NCBI RefSeq assembly: GCF_004124325.1
Contig: NZ_QBDT01000001.1
Coordinates: 3,162,001 to 3,226,000 of the forward strand
Origin: Streptomyces sp. L2
Lineage (GTDB): Bacteria; Actinomycetota; Actinomycetes; Streptomycetales; Streptomycetaceae
DNA: 64,000 bases
Reading direction: 5' to 3'
Shown here: positions 30,055 to 38,491 of the stretch, one piece after another
Position numbering within the stretch: position 1 is the first letter of the stretch
Layout: every line of letters begins with the position of its first letter
The notes under the pieces: generated by a model
Database searches by the model: none
Seen by the model: the letters and a program-made list of their open reading frames with translations, nothing else
Told to the model about the DNA's origin: nothing
Made by a program: the position numbers and the translations under genes

Positions 30055-30525
30055 TCAGCCGACCTCGTTCCTCGCCTCCGCGTGGCCGTGGACGATGACG
30101 TCGCCGCCGTAGAAGAGGCCGGTGAAGACGGGCTGGTAGGTCAGCTGGACCTCGACCTCGACGTGCTGGGCGTCGGGGTTCACGCAGTGGGTCGCGGCGA
30201 TGTCGGCCGGCGTCAGCTTCATCTCGCGGGCGAACGCCTTCACCCGGGCGTCGCAGTCCTGGTAGTTGATCGGTGCCGGGCCGCCCTGGTCGTCGTAGAG
30301 GGCTTCCTTGTCTATGTCCTGGGCGGCGTAGCGGGCGGCCTGTTCGGCGATGTCGGCGGCGCGTTCGCGCTTGGAGATGGACAGGCCGCCGTCGATGACG
30401 AACGCGGCGAGGGCGAGGAAGACGAGGGCGAAGATGATGACCGCGCCGGCGCCGGAGCCCCGGTCGTCCAGGCGCCGGGCGCGCGCCGCCCACCAGTGGC
30501 ACAGGGGTCGTACGGCCGCTCTCAT
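30055..30525 (-). CDS. TadG-like pilus assembly protein
   Basis: The 156-residue protein has a basic N-terminus, a DRGSGAGAV motif before a single hydrophobic helix (about 28-46, IIFALVFLALAAFVIDGG), and a small exported domain. This is the layout of the Tad-type pseudopilins (TadE/TadF/TadG, pilus assembly TadE/G-like). Two Cys near residues 93 and 115 may pair. ATG 30525 overlaps the upstream gene's stop by 4 bp. It is the last minus-strand gene of this Tad operon segment. Confidence 0.82.
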   Translation of the reverse strand: MRAAVRPLCHWWAARARRLDDRGSGAGAVIIFALVFLALAAFVIDGGLSISKRERAADIAEQAARYAAQDIDKEALYDDQGGPAPINYQDCDARVKAFAREMKLTPADIAATHCVNPDAQHVEVEVQLTYQPVFTGLFYGGDVIVHGHAEARNEVG

Positions 30526-30941
30526 GCCGACCTCCGGTACGGGTCCAGCGACGAGGAGAAGCTGGCCGACAGGTGCGTCGGGATGTCCAGGCCCAGCATG
30601 GCCAGGCCGCGGACCTGGCAGCTGACCTCGACCGTGAAGAAGGGGTCGATCTTCGGGTTGAACCCGGTGCTCGTCTGGACGACGGACACCGGACCGGAGC
30701 AGACGTTCGCCAGATCGTCCGCCGCGACCCTGCGCGCCTCCCGCATGGCCGTGGCCGGGTCCTTCTGGATGGAGCCCGCGCGGGCGGCGTCCCGGGCGGC
30801 GCTGTCGACCGCGCCGCGGCCGTCGACGAGCTGGCCGAAGGCCACCAGGACCAGGATGAACAGCATCATCACCGGGGCGAGGATCACCACCTCGACGGTG
30901 GACAGACCACGGTCGTCCCGCGCGCGGGCGGCCGGCCTCAC
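30522..30941 (-). CDS. TadE-family pseudopilin
   Basis: This 139-residue protein carries the TadE-type motif DRGLSTVEVVILAPVMM, with the conserved Glu 17 in a hydrophobic N-terminal helix, then a soluble domain with two Cys. Proteins of this type are processed by the prepilin peptidase and help Flp pilus assembly. GTG 30941 overlaps the stop of the gene upstream (GTGA). Confidence 0.85.
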   Translation of the reverse strand: MRPAARARDDRGLSTVEVVILAPVMMLFILVLVAFGQLVDGRGAVDSAARDAARAGSIQKDPATAMREARRVAADDLANVCSGPVSVVQTSTGFNPKIDPFFTVEVSCQVRGLAMLGLDIPTHLSASFSSSLDPYRRSA

Positions 30942-31495
30942 GGCGCATCATCCTTCACGAAGCGCTCCACCGGCCCCGCCGACCGCGCGTGCACCGTCAG
31001 GTCCAAGCCCGGGAACACCGTGGGCACATGCGCCGTGATCTGCAGCCCGACCGTGTTCGGATCGGTCTGGAGGGGTTCGACGTCGGGCGACAGGACGAGT
31101 TTCGGGCCGAGCTGGCCGATGTAGCTGTCGGCCACCGTCTTCGCCTCATCCGCCCACGTGCCGGGATGGTCGTGGGCCACGGCGCGGGCCTTGCGGGCAC
31201 CGGCCTGGGCCGCCGCCTGGGCGACGTGGTCGGCGAAGAAGTACAGGGCGAACTGGACCGTCGCGAAGATCATGAAGAACAGGACAGGCGTCAGGAACAC
31301 GAACTCGATCGAGGTCATACCGGAATCGCCGGACCGGCCGCGCGCGGCGTCCGTCCGGCGGCGCACGGTGTCCGTCCCGCGGCACGCCGCGTCCGTCCGG
31401 TGGCACCCGGCACCCGTTCGGCCGCACGCGGAGTCCCTCCGGCGGCGCGCGGCGTTCGTCCGGTGGCGCGCCCATCGGCGCAGTCGCGTCCGCAT
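30938..31495 (-). CDS. TadE-family pseudopilin with an Arg-rich leader
   Basis: A TadE motif, GDSGMTSIEFVFLTPVLFF, with Glu 64 in a hydrophobic helix (about 63-85) identifies the family. It has 185 residues because about 55 residues rich in Arg, Thr, Asp and Cys precede the motif, in degenerate RRTDAARG-type repeats; related proteins have only 10-30 residues here. ATG 31495 was chosen as the first plausible start after the flp stop. If the true start lies nearer the motif, the Arg-rich segment would be untranslated. It overlaps the next gene by 4 bp. Confidence 0.82.
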   Translation of the reverse strand: MRTRLRRWARHRTNAARRRRDSACGRTGAGCHRTDAACRGTDTVRRRTDAARGRSGDSGMTSIEFVFLTPVLFFMIFATVQFALYFFADHVAQAAAQAGARKARAVAHDHPGTWADEAKTVADSYIGQLGPKLVLSPDVEPLQTDPNTVGLQITAHVPTVFPGLDLTVHARSAGPVERFVKDDAP

Positions 31496-31547
31496 GTCCG
31501 TGGCCTCCCCCCGTCGTTCCGGTCGTCGTGTCGTGTCGTACGTCCGC

Positions 31548-31835
31548 TCAGCAGGTCTTGTCCGCCTGGGCACCCTGGATGCAGTTGCCGACGTGGTCGG
31601 CGCCGCCCTTCAGCGCCTTGGTGATGATCGCCGCCACCACTCCCACGATCGCCACCACGACCGCGGAGATGATGACCCACTCCACCGCCGAGGCGCCCCG
31701 GTCGAGTTCGCCGGAGCGGGCGCGGTCGACGCGGGCGCGCAGGAAGGTGACCAGGAAGTCCACCGCCGGGATCCCGGTGACGAGGCTCCGTCCGGTCGGC
31801 GTTCCGGTCGGCCTTCCGTTCATCCGTCCGTTCAT
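31548..31835 (-). CDS. Flp-type pilin subunit
   Basis: The 95-residue protein is the likely main pilin of the Tad pilus. A long leader (about 48 residues) precedes GASAVEWVIISAVVVAIVGVV, where Glu 52 sits at the usual fifth position of the mature hydrophobic helix. The short C-terminal part has two Cys (84 and 95). A good AAGGGGA lies 9 bp before ATG 31835; a second in-frame ATG at 31823 is possible. The DNA encoding the leader has short repeats (MNGR, PTGTPTG). Confidence 0.82.
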   Translation of the reverse strand: MNGRMNGRPTGTPTGRSLVTGIPAVDFLVTFLRARVDRARSGELDRGASAVEWVIISAVVVAIVGVVAAIITKALKGGADHVGNCIQGAQADKTC

Positions 31836-31930
31836 GATGGGCAGTCCCCTTAGTCCTCTTCGGTCGGTCTGGCGAAACAGTCGGTGGTGCTGAAGACGCG
31901 GATGCGATGGGCGAAGGTTCTCGAAGCAGC

Positions 31931-32851
31931 TCACACCTGGAACACCCGCATCGCCGCCGGGAAGATCAGGAACACCAGGAAGCCGGCGCACAGCAGCAGC
32001 TGGGCGACCAGCATCGACTGGGACTTCTCGCCCGCGCTGCCCTCGATCTCGGAGAGTTCGCGGTGGCGCATCGTCTCGGCGCGGGAGGCGAGGGACTCGC
32101 GGACCTTGGCCCCGTCGTCGGCGACGAGCGCCAACGAGGCGGACAGGTCCTTGAGTTCCTCCACGCCCAGCTCCTCACCGAGCGCGCCGAGCGCCTGCCA
32201 CTGGCTGTGGCCGGTGATCCGGGCGTCGGCGAGCGCGTTGCGGATGCGCTGGGTGGCCCAGCCGTCGGAGACCTCGGCCGCCGCCATCAGCGCCTCGGGC
32301 AGACCCCGGCCGCCGGCCAGGCTCATCGACACCAGGTCCAGGTACGCCCCGATGACCCGGCGCAGGTCCCGCCGCTTGTCCGCCGCGTCCCGCCGTACCT
32401 CCAGGTCGGGCAGGAAGAAGAACAGTGCCGCGCAGATCAGGGCGAGCCACACCGGGATGACCGGGCCGGAGCCGAAGCCCAGCGTCCACACCACCGCGAA
32501 CAGCAGCGGCCCGAAGAACAGCCCGGCCACGCCCAGCAACACCTTGGTGGCGAGGAAGTTCTCCCAGCCCCGGTCCAGCACGGCGAGGTCGGCGCGCAGC
32601 GAGCGCTGCTCCCAGCCCTGCTGGAGGTAGAACTCCGAGACCCGGGCGCCGACCCGGGCGCGCACTGAGCCGAGGCGGCCGGTGTCGCGGGTCTGGCGGG
32701 AGGACTCGTACGCCGCTCCGCGCGCCCGCATCGCGTCGATCCGGGCGACCTGGGCGACCGCGCTGCGCTTGCTCGGGGTCAGGGCGCGGACGAGGGCGTA
32801 CACCCCCAGGCCGAAGACGACCCCGACCACGATGGGCATGGTGAGACTCAT
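31931..32851 (-). CDS. tadC: Tad pilus inner-membrane platform protein TadC
   Basis: This 306-residue protein belongs to the type II secretion F (GspF/TadC) family. Hydrophobic helices at the N-terminus, near residue 115-150 and at the C-terminus surround a cytoplasmic helical domain with RRVIGAYLDLVSMSLAGGRGLPEAL, the family core. It would form, with TadB, the platform on which TadA acts. ATG 32851 overlaps the tadB stop by 4 bp. Confidence 0.9.
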   Translation of the reverse strand: MSLTMPIVVGVVFGLGVYALVRALTPSKRSAVAQVARIDAMRARGAAYESSRQTRDTGRLGSVRARVGARVSEFYLQQGWEQRSLRADLAVLDRGWENFLATKVLLGVAGLFFGPLLFAVVWTLGFGSGPVIPVWLALICAALFFFLPDLEVRRDAADKRRDLRRVIGAYLDLVSMSLAGGRGLPEALMAAAEVSDGWATQRIRNALADARITGHSQWQALGALGEELGVEELKDLSASLALVADDGAKVRESLASRAETMRHRELSEIEGSAGEKSQSMLVAQLLLCAGFLVFLIFPAAMRVFQV

Positions 32852-33834
32852 CGCCGTACCCCCTCCTCCTGCTGGGCGGGTGTGCGGGGCCGGACGAACC
32901 GCACGGCCGACTCGTCGTGGACGAGGAAGCGTTCGGGTGTCTCGATGGTGGACAGCTTGCGCAGCCACCAGAAGCCCAGTCCGAACAGGGCGCAGACGAG
33001 GAGCAGGACGAGCTGGCCGACGGCGGTGCCGTACGGGGCGACGAACTGGCGGTTGAACACGGCGAGTCCGAGGACGAACGCGACGGACACGGCGACGACG
33101 ATCTGCACGGAGCGGCGGGTGGAGGCACGCTGGGCCATCACGCGCTGCCGCATGTCGACCTCCTCGCGAGCCGACTTGGCGAGCGCGCCGAGCACCTGCC
33201 GCAGACCGGGGCCGCGCAGCCGGGCGTTGAGGATGAGGGCGGCGACGATGATGTCGGCGGAGGCGTCGTCGATCTCGTCGGCGAGGACCTGGAGGGCGTC
33301 CGGGAGGGGCGTCCGGGAGCGCAGCCGGTCGACGAGCGCGTCCAGGTGGGGCCGCAGCACGGGGGCGGCGGCGCGCGCGGACGCGGGGATGGCCTGTTCC
33401 AGGCCGACCGCGCCGGCGATGGTGTCGCGCAGCGACTCGGTCCAGGACGCGAGGGCCTCCACGCGGCGCATGGCGGCGCGTTCCTCCGCGGCGCCGCCGA
33501 AGAGGCGGTCCCAGAAGAAGACGAGGATGCCGGCGGCGATGCCGGCCACCGCCCAGCGGGTCACCAGCAGGACGGCGAGGCCGACGATCGCGGCGATCGA
33601 GCCGCGCTGCCCGGCGAACCGGAGGAGTTCGGCGGCCCGTTCGTTGGCCTTCTGCTTCTCGTGCGCGGGCTTGGCGGGCAGGCCGCGGATCGCGACGATC
33701 AGCAGCGCGAGTCCGCCGCCGGCGACGACGCCGCTGCCGAGGGCGTACAGGACGGTGGTGGAGAACAGCCCGCCGAGTGCACCGGGGTTCGTTCCGAGGT
33801 CCGCTGCGAGGTTCGTTCCGAGGTTCATGGTCAC
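32848..33834 (-). CDS. tadB: Tad pilus inner-membrane platform protein TadB
   Basis: This 328-residue type II secretion F-domain protein has paired hydrophobic segments near the N-terminus and C-terminus and a central helical domain (ASWTESLRDTIAGAVGLEQAI and RTPLPDALQVLADEIDDA). It partners TadC. The N-terminal DNA holds short direct repeats (TNLAADLGTNPG). GTG 33834 overlaps the tadA stop by 4 bp. Confidence 0.9.
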   Translation of the reverse strand: MTMNLGTNLAADLGTNPGALGGLFSTTVLYALGSGVVAGGGLALLIVAIRGLPAKPAHEKQKANERAAELLRFAGQRGSIAAIVGLAVLLVTRWAVAGIAAGILVFFWDRLFGGAAEERAAMRRVEALASWTESLRDTIAGAVGLEQAIPASARAAAPVLRPHLDALVDRLRSRTPLPDALQVLADEIDDASADIIVAALILNARLRGPGLRQVLGALAKSAREEVDMRQRVMAQRASTRRSVQIVVAVSVAFVLGLAVFNRQFVAPYGTAVGQLVLLLVCALFGLGFWWLRKLSTIETPERFLVHDESAVRFVRPRTPAQQEEGVRR

Positions 33835-35138
33835 CCCCAGTTTCCGTGCGGCCGGTAGCCGTGGGCCATCAGGTCCTCCAGGCAGGCGATGGGCGCGTGC
33901 GGTACGACCCGTCCGTCGGACGCCTCGGCGAAGACCTCGCTGGAGAGCACCCGGCCGTCGACGCCGTTGACCTCGCGGACGGAGGTGACCATGCGCTGGA
34001 GCCGGCCGCCGGTCTGGTAGTCGTTGCGCCGCTGGATGAAGACGACGAAGTTCACCGCGCCCGCGATCAGCATCTGGCTGGCCTCGATGGGCAGCCGTTC
34101 GGACGCCTGGAGCGCGTAGGTGGAGATGCGGTTGAACACCTCGTGGGAGCTGTTGGCGTGGATCGTGGACAGCGAGCCGTCGTTGCCCTGCGACATCGCG
34201 TTCAGCATGGTGACGATCTCGTCGCCGAGGACCTCGCCGACGATGACCCGGGATGGGTTCATGCGCAGCGACCGGCGGACGAGTTCCGCCATGGCGATGG
34301 CGCCCTGCCCCTCGGAGTTGGGCAGCCGCTCCTCGAAAGCGACGACGTTCGGGTGCAGGTCGGTGAAGGTGTCGAGGCCGAGCTCCAGGGCGCGTTCGAC
34401 GGTGATCAGACGCTCGTGCGGGGGGATCTCGTTGGCGAGGGCGCGCAGCAGGGTGGTCTTCCCCGCGTTCGTCGCGCCCGCGATCATGATGTTCTTCCGG
34501 GCGCGGACGGCGCAGGCCATGAAGTGGGCGACCTCGGGCGTCAGCGTGCCGTTGCCGACCAGGTCGGATATGAACACCTTGCCCAGGCGGGCCCGGCGGA
34601 TCGACAGCGCGGGGCGCCGGGCGACGTCCATGACGGCGGAGAGACGGGAGCCGTCAGGCAGCCGCAGGTCCAGCTGCGGGTTGGCGGAGTCGAAGGGCCG
34701 GGAGGACAGGCCGGAGTAGGCGCCGAGCACCTGGATCAGCTCGATCAGCTCCTCGTCGGTCTCGGCGACGGGCTCGCCCGTCACCTCCCGTCCGTCCGAG
34801 TAGCCGATGAAGACCTGGTCGCAGCCGTTGATGTCGATGTTCTCGACCTCGGGGTCGTCCAGCAGCGGCTGCAGCCGGCCCACGCCGAACAGCGCGGCGT
34901 GCACGGCGGCGGCGTACTGCTCCTCGGTCTCGGCGTCCGGGGGCGTGCGGCCGGCGCTGATCTCCGCGCGGGCGTACTCCTCCAGGATCTGCGCGATGAC
35001 CGCACGCGCGTACTGCCGCTCGTCCTCCGTGGACATCGGGGCGACACCGGCGACCTGGTCCTGGCGGCGCTGCTCGGCGATCCGGTCACCGGCGTCCTGC
35101 CGGAACCGCTTGACCAACTGGTGGTCGACAGCGGTCAT
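33831..35138 (-). CDS. tadA: Tad pilus assembly/retraction ATPase TadA (CpaF)
   Basis: This 435-residue secretion ATPase energises Flp pilus assembly. Walker A is GATNAGKTT (about residues 221-229); an Asp box, the Walker B-like RVIVGEVLGDEI, and the His box STIHANS follow, in the order typical for the CpaF/TadA group of VirB11-like enzymes. ATG 35138 overlaps the upstream gene's stop (ATGA). It is not retained upstream into the 2-kb open frame, which is a shadow. Confidence 0.95.
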   Translation of the reverse strand: MTAVDHQLVKRFRQDAGDRIAEQRRQDQVAGVAPMSTEDERQYARAVIAQILEEYARAEISAGRTPPDAETEEQYAAAVHAALFGVGRLQPLLDDPEVENIDINGCDQVFIGYSDGREVTGEPVAETDEELIELIQVLGAYSGLSSRPFDSANPQLDLRLPDGSRLSAVMDVARRPALSIRRARLGKVFISDLVGNGTLTPEVAHFMACAVRARKNIMIAGATNAGKTTLLRALANEIPPHERLITVERALELGLDTFTDLHPNVVAFEERLPNSEGQGAIAMAELVRRSLRMNPSRVIVGEVLGDEIVTMLNAMSQGNDGSLSTIHANSSHEVFNRISTYALQASERLPIEASQMLIAGAVNFVVFIQRRNDYQTGGRLQRMVTSVREVNGVDGRVLSSEVFAEASDGRVVPHAPIACLEDLMAHGYRPHGNWG

Positions 35139-36223
35139 CGGCCGGCTCCGAGGTGGCCTTGCCCGCCGGGGCCGGGCTGGGGGTGCTGGGGGGTGGGATA
35201 CGGCTGCTGCGGCGGCTGGGACTCGTACGACTGCTGCGGCTGCTGGGGCTCGGGTTGGTACGACTGCTGGGGTTGCTGCGGCTGCTGGGCGTACTGCCCT
35301 TGCTGCGGCTGCCCGGTATGGGCGCCCTGCCCGGTCTGCGTGCCCTGCCCCGTCTGCGCGCCTTGCTGGGGATGCGGCTGGGACGGTGACTGGGCCTGGT
35401 GGTGCGGCTGCTGCGCCGGTACGGTCCAGGCGGCGCCGTACTGCTGGTACAGATCCGCGGTCACCTTGCGGGCGGAGCGGACCAGCAGGGACTTGTCGAG
35501 CCGTCCCCGCCTGCGGCCGGCCAGCTGGTCGGCGCCGGCGGGGTCGTCGGCGAGGGTGCCGAGGACGCGGGCGCCGGTCTGGGCGTGCACCAGCATGTCG
35601 TTGACCTGGTTGACCAGTTTGGCCGAGCTGCCCGGGTCGGTGATCAGCAGGACCCCGATGAGCGGGGTGGCGAGGGCGGCGGCGCCGCGCGGGCCGCCGT
35701 GCAGCTTGCTGGACAGGGCGGCGGCCCGGTCCCGGACGCGGGCCAGCGCCTCGGGTTCGGTGCGCGAGACGAGCAGGACGAGCGCGGCGTGCGGGAACAG
35801 TTCCAGGGCCGGAGTGTCGCCGCTGACGCGTCCGCAGTCGGCGATGACGTCGGCGGGGGCGTCGGGCGAGTCGGCGAGGGAGGCGAAGGCGCGCCCCAGG
35901 GTCGGCCACAGTCCGGCGAGCCCGGTGGCCTGCTCGGCGATGCCGAGGCCGACGAGTACATCGAGGCCGCCGCTCAACGGCTGCACGTGGTCCCAGAGCT
36001 GGTCGGGCACGAGGCCACGCCGCGCGGTGGCGGCTATGGACAGCATGCCGGTGTTGGGGTTGAGCGGCCCGCCGTGGGCGGCGGCGCTGCGGTAGACGAG
36101 GTCACCGCCCGCCGGGTCGGTCTCGGCGAGCAGCACGCGGCGCGGCCAGACCGCGGCGAGGGCGACGGCCGCCGTGGTGACGCCGGGGGAGCCCTTGTCG
36201 GCGGCGAGAGCGATGAGCGCCAT
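35135..36223 (-). CDS. TadZ/CpaE-like ParA-type protein with a Gln/Pro-rich tail
   Basis: The 362-residue protein has a MinD/ParA-like fold start, ALIALAADKGSPGVTT, where the usual KGGxGKTT Walker A is replaced by KGSPGVTT, so it has lost the conserved lysine at that place. DPAGGDL and VIADCGR correspond to later switch motifs. TadZ/CpaE proteins position the pilus machine and often have atypical ATPase motifs. Residues after about 270 are a low-complexity Gln/Pro/Gly/Ser tail (QPQQ, TGQG repeats). It lies between cpaB and tadA in the operon. Confidence 0.85.
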   Translation of the reverse strand: MALIALAADKGSPGVTTAAVALAAVWPRRVLLAETDPAGGDLVYRSAAAHGGPLNPNTGMLSIAATARRGLVPDQLWDHVQPLSGGLDVLVGLGIAEQATGLAGLWPTLGRAFASLADSPDAPADVIADCGRVSGDTPALELFPHAALVLLVSRTEPEALARVRDRAAALSSKLHGGPRGAAALATPLIGVLLITDPGSSAKLVNQVNDMLVHAQTGARVLGTLADDPAGADQLAGRRRGRLDKSLLVRSARKVTADLYQQYGAAWTVPAQQPHHQAQSPSQPHPQQGAQTGQGTQTGQGAHTGQPQQGQYAQQPQQPQQSYQPEPQQPQQSYESQPPQQPYPTPQHPQPGPGGQGHLGAGR

Positions 36224-36240
36224 GGGGTGGGTGCCGCCTT

Positions 36241-36951
36241 CTAGTTGCCGCTGTCGGAAACGTGCACGACGGCGACCGTGCCGGCGGACGCGGCCCGCGC
36301 GACGGCGGCGGCGTCGGTCTGGTCGACGAGGAGCGTCAGCGACAGGTTGCCGGTGCTGATGGTGGCGTTGCTGTCGTCGGCCCGCTTCTGGACCTTGGCG
36401 TTGTCGACGATGAGGCCGCCGGCGGAGGATGCCGCACCGGAGCCGGTGCCCTTGCCGCTCGTGTCGACGTTGTAGACGGCGACGGTGTCACCGTTCTTGA
36501 TGTCTGCGGGGTACTGGCCCTCCTTGAGGGCGACGCCCACGACGGCCTTGCCGGCCGGGAGGGTGGAGCCCTCGGCGAACATCTGGCCCACGACGACCGT
36601 GCCCTTGTAGATGGCCGTGCGCGCCTTGAGCTTCATCAGTTGCGACCGCTGATCCCACTTGACGTAGTTGACGCCGTTGTCGGCGGCGACCATGACGGAG
36701 GTGATGTTGTCCTTGTTGACGGACTCGCCCGGCTCGATGTCCTGGGTCACCTTGATGACCTCGATCCGGTCGCCGGCGCGCAGCACGAGGGTCGTGGCAC
36801 CGAGCGCGCCGAGCAGGATCAGCAGCACGGCGAGCGCGGCGAGGGCGGGCTTGCGCTCACGCGGCGGCGTGGGAAGCCGGTCACCGACCGGTGGCTGAGC
36901 CGGAGCGGCGGAACGACCGGCGCCCGCCCCCGTACGCTCTTGGATCTTCAC
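36241..36951 (-). CDS. CpaB/RcpC-like SAF-domain protein of the Tad locus
   Basis: The 236-residue protein has a cytoplasmic Arg/Pro-rich N-terminus, one membrane helix (about 36-58), then a SAF domain with DIEPGESVNKDNITSVMV and later KAVVGVALKEGQYPADIKNGD. In Gram-negative Tad systems RcpC/CpaB associates with the secretin; no outer-membrane secretin is expected in this monoderm, so it may act in the cell wall. It starts with GTG at 36951 and appears to be the first gene of the Tad operon. Confidence 0.85.
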   Translation of the reverse strand: MKIQERTGAGAGRSAAPAQPPVGDRLPTPPRERKPALAALAVLLILLGALGATTLVLRAGDRIEVIKVTQDIEPGESVNKDNITSVMVAADNGVNYVKWDQRSQLMKLKARTAIYKGTVVVGQMFAEGSTLPAGKAVVGVALKEGQYPADIKNGDTVAVYNVDTSGKGTGSGAASSAGGLIVDNAKVQKRADDSNATISTGNLSLTLLVDQTDAAAVARAASAGTVAVVHVSDSGN

Positions 36952-37546
36952 GCAACCGCTCCCCGTACACCCAAGAAGGTCTCGCCTGTCACATTCCGTG
37001 CGTCGCCGGACACATCACCACCGGCGTCGCGAGGGCCGGGCGAATTACCCAGCGCAGCGGTGAGTGTCAAGCGATCGCACCGTATCAGCCGTACATAAGC
37101 CCCTCAAGGCGCGCCCGTGCACCCACCCCGGGCGGTAGCCGCGTTACCCCCTGCAACGGACCGCGAGGGGGCTCCAGTTACCCCCGGGGCCACACGCACC
37201 CGGCCTCCTGTGCACCAGCGAACCTCCGCCGGACCCGCGGCACTCGCCACCCCACACGTCACCACCCGACCACGCGCTCTGCACAATTCGCTCACGAAGG
37301 ACGGGGGCGCTCATGTCGTGATCTTTTCCCGGCACCATCGCCCGTGAGGAGCCGGCCGGCCGGAGGCTCACCGCCGCCGGGGTACCGCTCCGTCCGATGC
37401 CACGCGGCGTCGACCGGCCCGAGCACCGGCACATCGCGCCCCATCCGCGCCCCAAACCACCCGCCGCCCCTTCCCGGCGCTCGCGGCAGTACGTAAGTTC
37501 CTGATGGGGCCGCACCGAACCGGCCACATCAGAACCGGGGGGCCCT
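36952..37546. other. Intergenic region upstream of the Tad operon, no gene seen
   Basis: This 595-bp divergent gap separates cpaB from the membrane-protein gene. Open frames here show no Streptomyces-like codon use or ribosome-binding sites. It should hold the promoter of the Tad operon. I saw no convincing -35/-10 pair, operator or repeat. Confidence 0.5.
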
Positions 37547-38053
37547 GTGACCGCGACACCGACACCGACACCGACACCGCCCGAACCACTCGAGTCCTGG
37601 CCCGCGCGAACCCCGTTCGGCGCGGCCTGGCGGGGCGGCGCCGTCCTCGCCTTCGCGCTGGCGGGCATCGCGTTCAGTTCATGGACCGGCTCCAAGCTGA
37701 TGCGCTACGACGACCGCCTGGGCGCCGGCCCGGCCATCGTCGTGTCGATGGCGGCGCTGGTCCTGGTCATGCAGTGGCTGCGCGCCAGGAACGGGTACGT
37801 GGTCTTCACCCTGGCGGGCAGCCTCCTCGGCGCCGTCGGCGGGGCCCCCCTCCTCCAGGCCGGCTACCTGTCCGCGCACCGCCCCTACCTCGCCCACTCC
37901 CCCTGGGCCACCGCATGGGCCTCAACGGCGGCCGTGGGCACGGCCATCGCCCTGGTGGCGATCATCTCGGGCACGGTCAGCGGCTACCGAAACCCCCGCC
38001 CGGTGCCGTCCCAGGACCCGGACAGAAAGGCTCCGGACTCAACGCGCACATAA
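37547..38053 (+). CDS. Small integral membrane protein of unknown function
   Basis: The 168-residue protein begins with a Thr/Pro repeat (TPTPTPTPP), then has four hydrophobic segments (about 27-45, 60-78, 86-105 and 122-142) and a polar Pro/Arg-rich tail. GTG 37547 follows a GGGGGG stretch. It is unlinked to the Tad operon on the other strand and ends 112 bp before the toxin locus. I do not recognise the family. Confidence 0.7.
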   Translation: MTATPTPTPTPPEPLESWPARTPFGAAWRGGAVLAFALAGIAFSSWTGSKLMRYDDRLGAGPAIVVSMAALVLVMQWLRARNGYVVFTLAGSLLGAVGGAPLLQAGYLSAHRPYLAHSPWATAWASTAAVGTAIALVAIISGTVSGYRNPRPVPSQDPDRKAPDSTRT

Positions 38054-38074
38054 AGTGCCTAGCTTTGCCTCCCG

Positions 38075-38104
38075 TTGACTTTATTCATACTTTCCGCATA
38101 CCCG
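38075..38104 (+). promoter_or_regulatory. Possible promoter of the RHS toxin locus
   Basis: TTGACT at 38075-38080 matches a -35 box; 18 bp downstream TACCCG (38099-38104) is a weak -10 candidate. The stretch 38045-38110 is markedly AT-rich for this genome and lies 60-90 bp upstream of the first gene of the toxin locus. Confidence 0.35.
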
Positions 38105-38164
38105 ATCTCCCTACTGTCGAGCAGGTTGGCATGTGCACAGGGTCGAGTTCGGGGGATGGTTCGG

Positions 38165-38479
38165 GTGTCGGACCTGAAGAAGCAGGCGTCGTCGATGAAC
38201 AAGGCGGCGTCCGGTCTGCGGTCGGTGGGCCGGGACCACACGGCGAAGCCGCTGGCGGAGTTCACCGCGCAGCAGCACGACTTGGGGGCGCTCGGGGCGC
38301 TGGGTTCGTTGCTGGGTGCGAAGAGTGAGATCGAGAAGGGCATGACCACCCTCTCCAAGCTGACGGAGCAGCTGGAGGACGAGTGGTCGGCGGAGGCGAA
38401 GCTGATCGGCGCGGTGTCCGACGCCTTCGACCTGCTGGACCTGCTGATCGCGGCCGAGGCCAAGGCGAAGAAGGGCTGA
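38165..38479 (+). CDS. Small helical protein preceding the RHS toxin, WXG100-like
   Basis: The 104-residue protein is predicted to be almost all alpha-helix and has no signal peptide, with repeats such as LGALGALGSLLG and an acidic DEW motif near residue 72. Its size and position just upstream of a large effector resemble ESX-type (WXG100/LXG-associated) partner proteins, but no clear WXG turn is seen. GTG 38165 is 8 bp after GGGGGA; ATG 38156 is the alternative. It ends 12 bp before the RHS gene, so the two are probably one transcript. Confidence 0.65.
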   Translation: MSDLKKQASSMNKAASGLRSVGRDHTAKPLAEFTAQQHDLGALGALGSLLGAKSEIEKGMTTLSKLTEQLEDEWSAEAKLIGAVSDAFDLLDLLIAAEAKAKKG

Positions 38480-38491
38480 GGCGCGCGTCTC

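Noticed and set aside
36952..37546. Small genes in the spacer upstream of cpaB
   Set aside because: Open frames of 60-200 codons exist on both strands but none has plausible codon bias, a ribosome-binding site or a recognisable product.
38165..38479. Typical WXG100 protein upstream of the RHS gene
   Set aside because: Size and helicity fit, but there is no clear W-x-G turn, so it is described only as WXG100-like.
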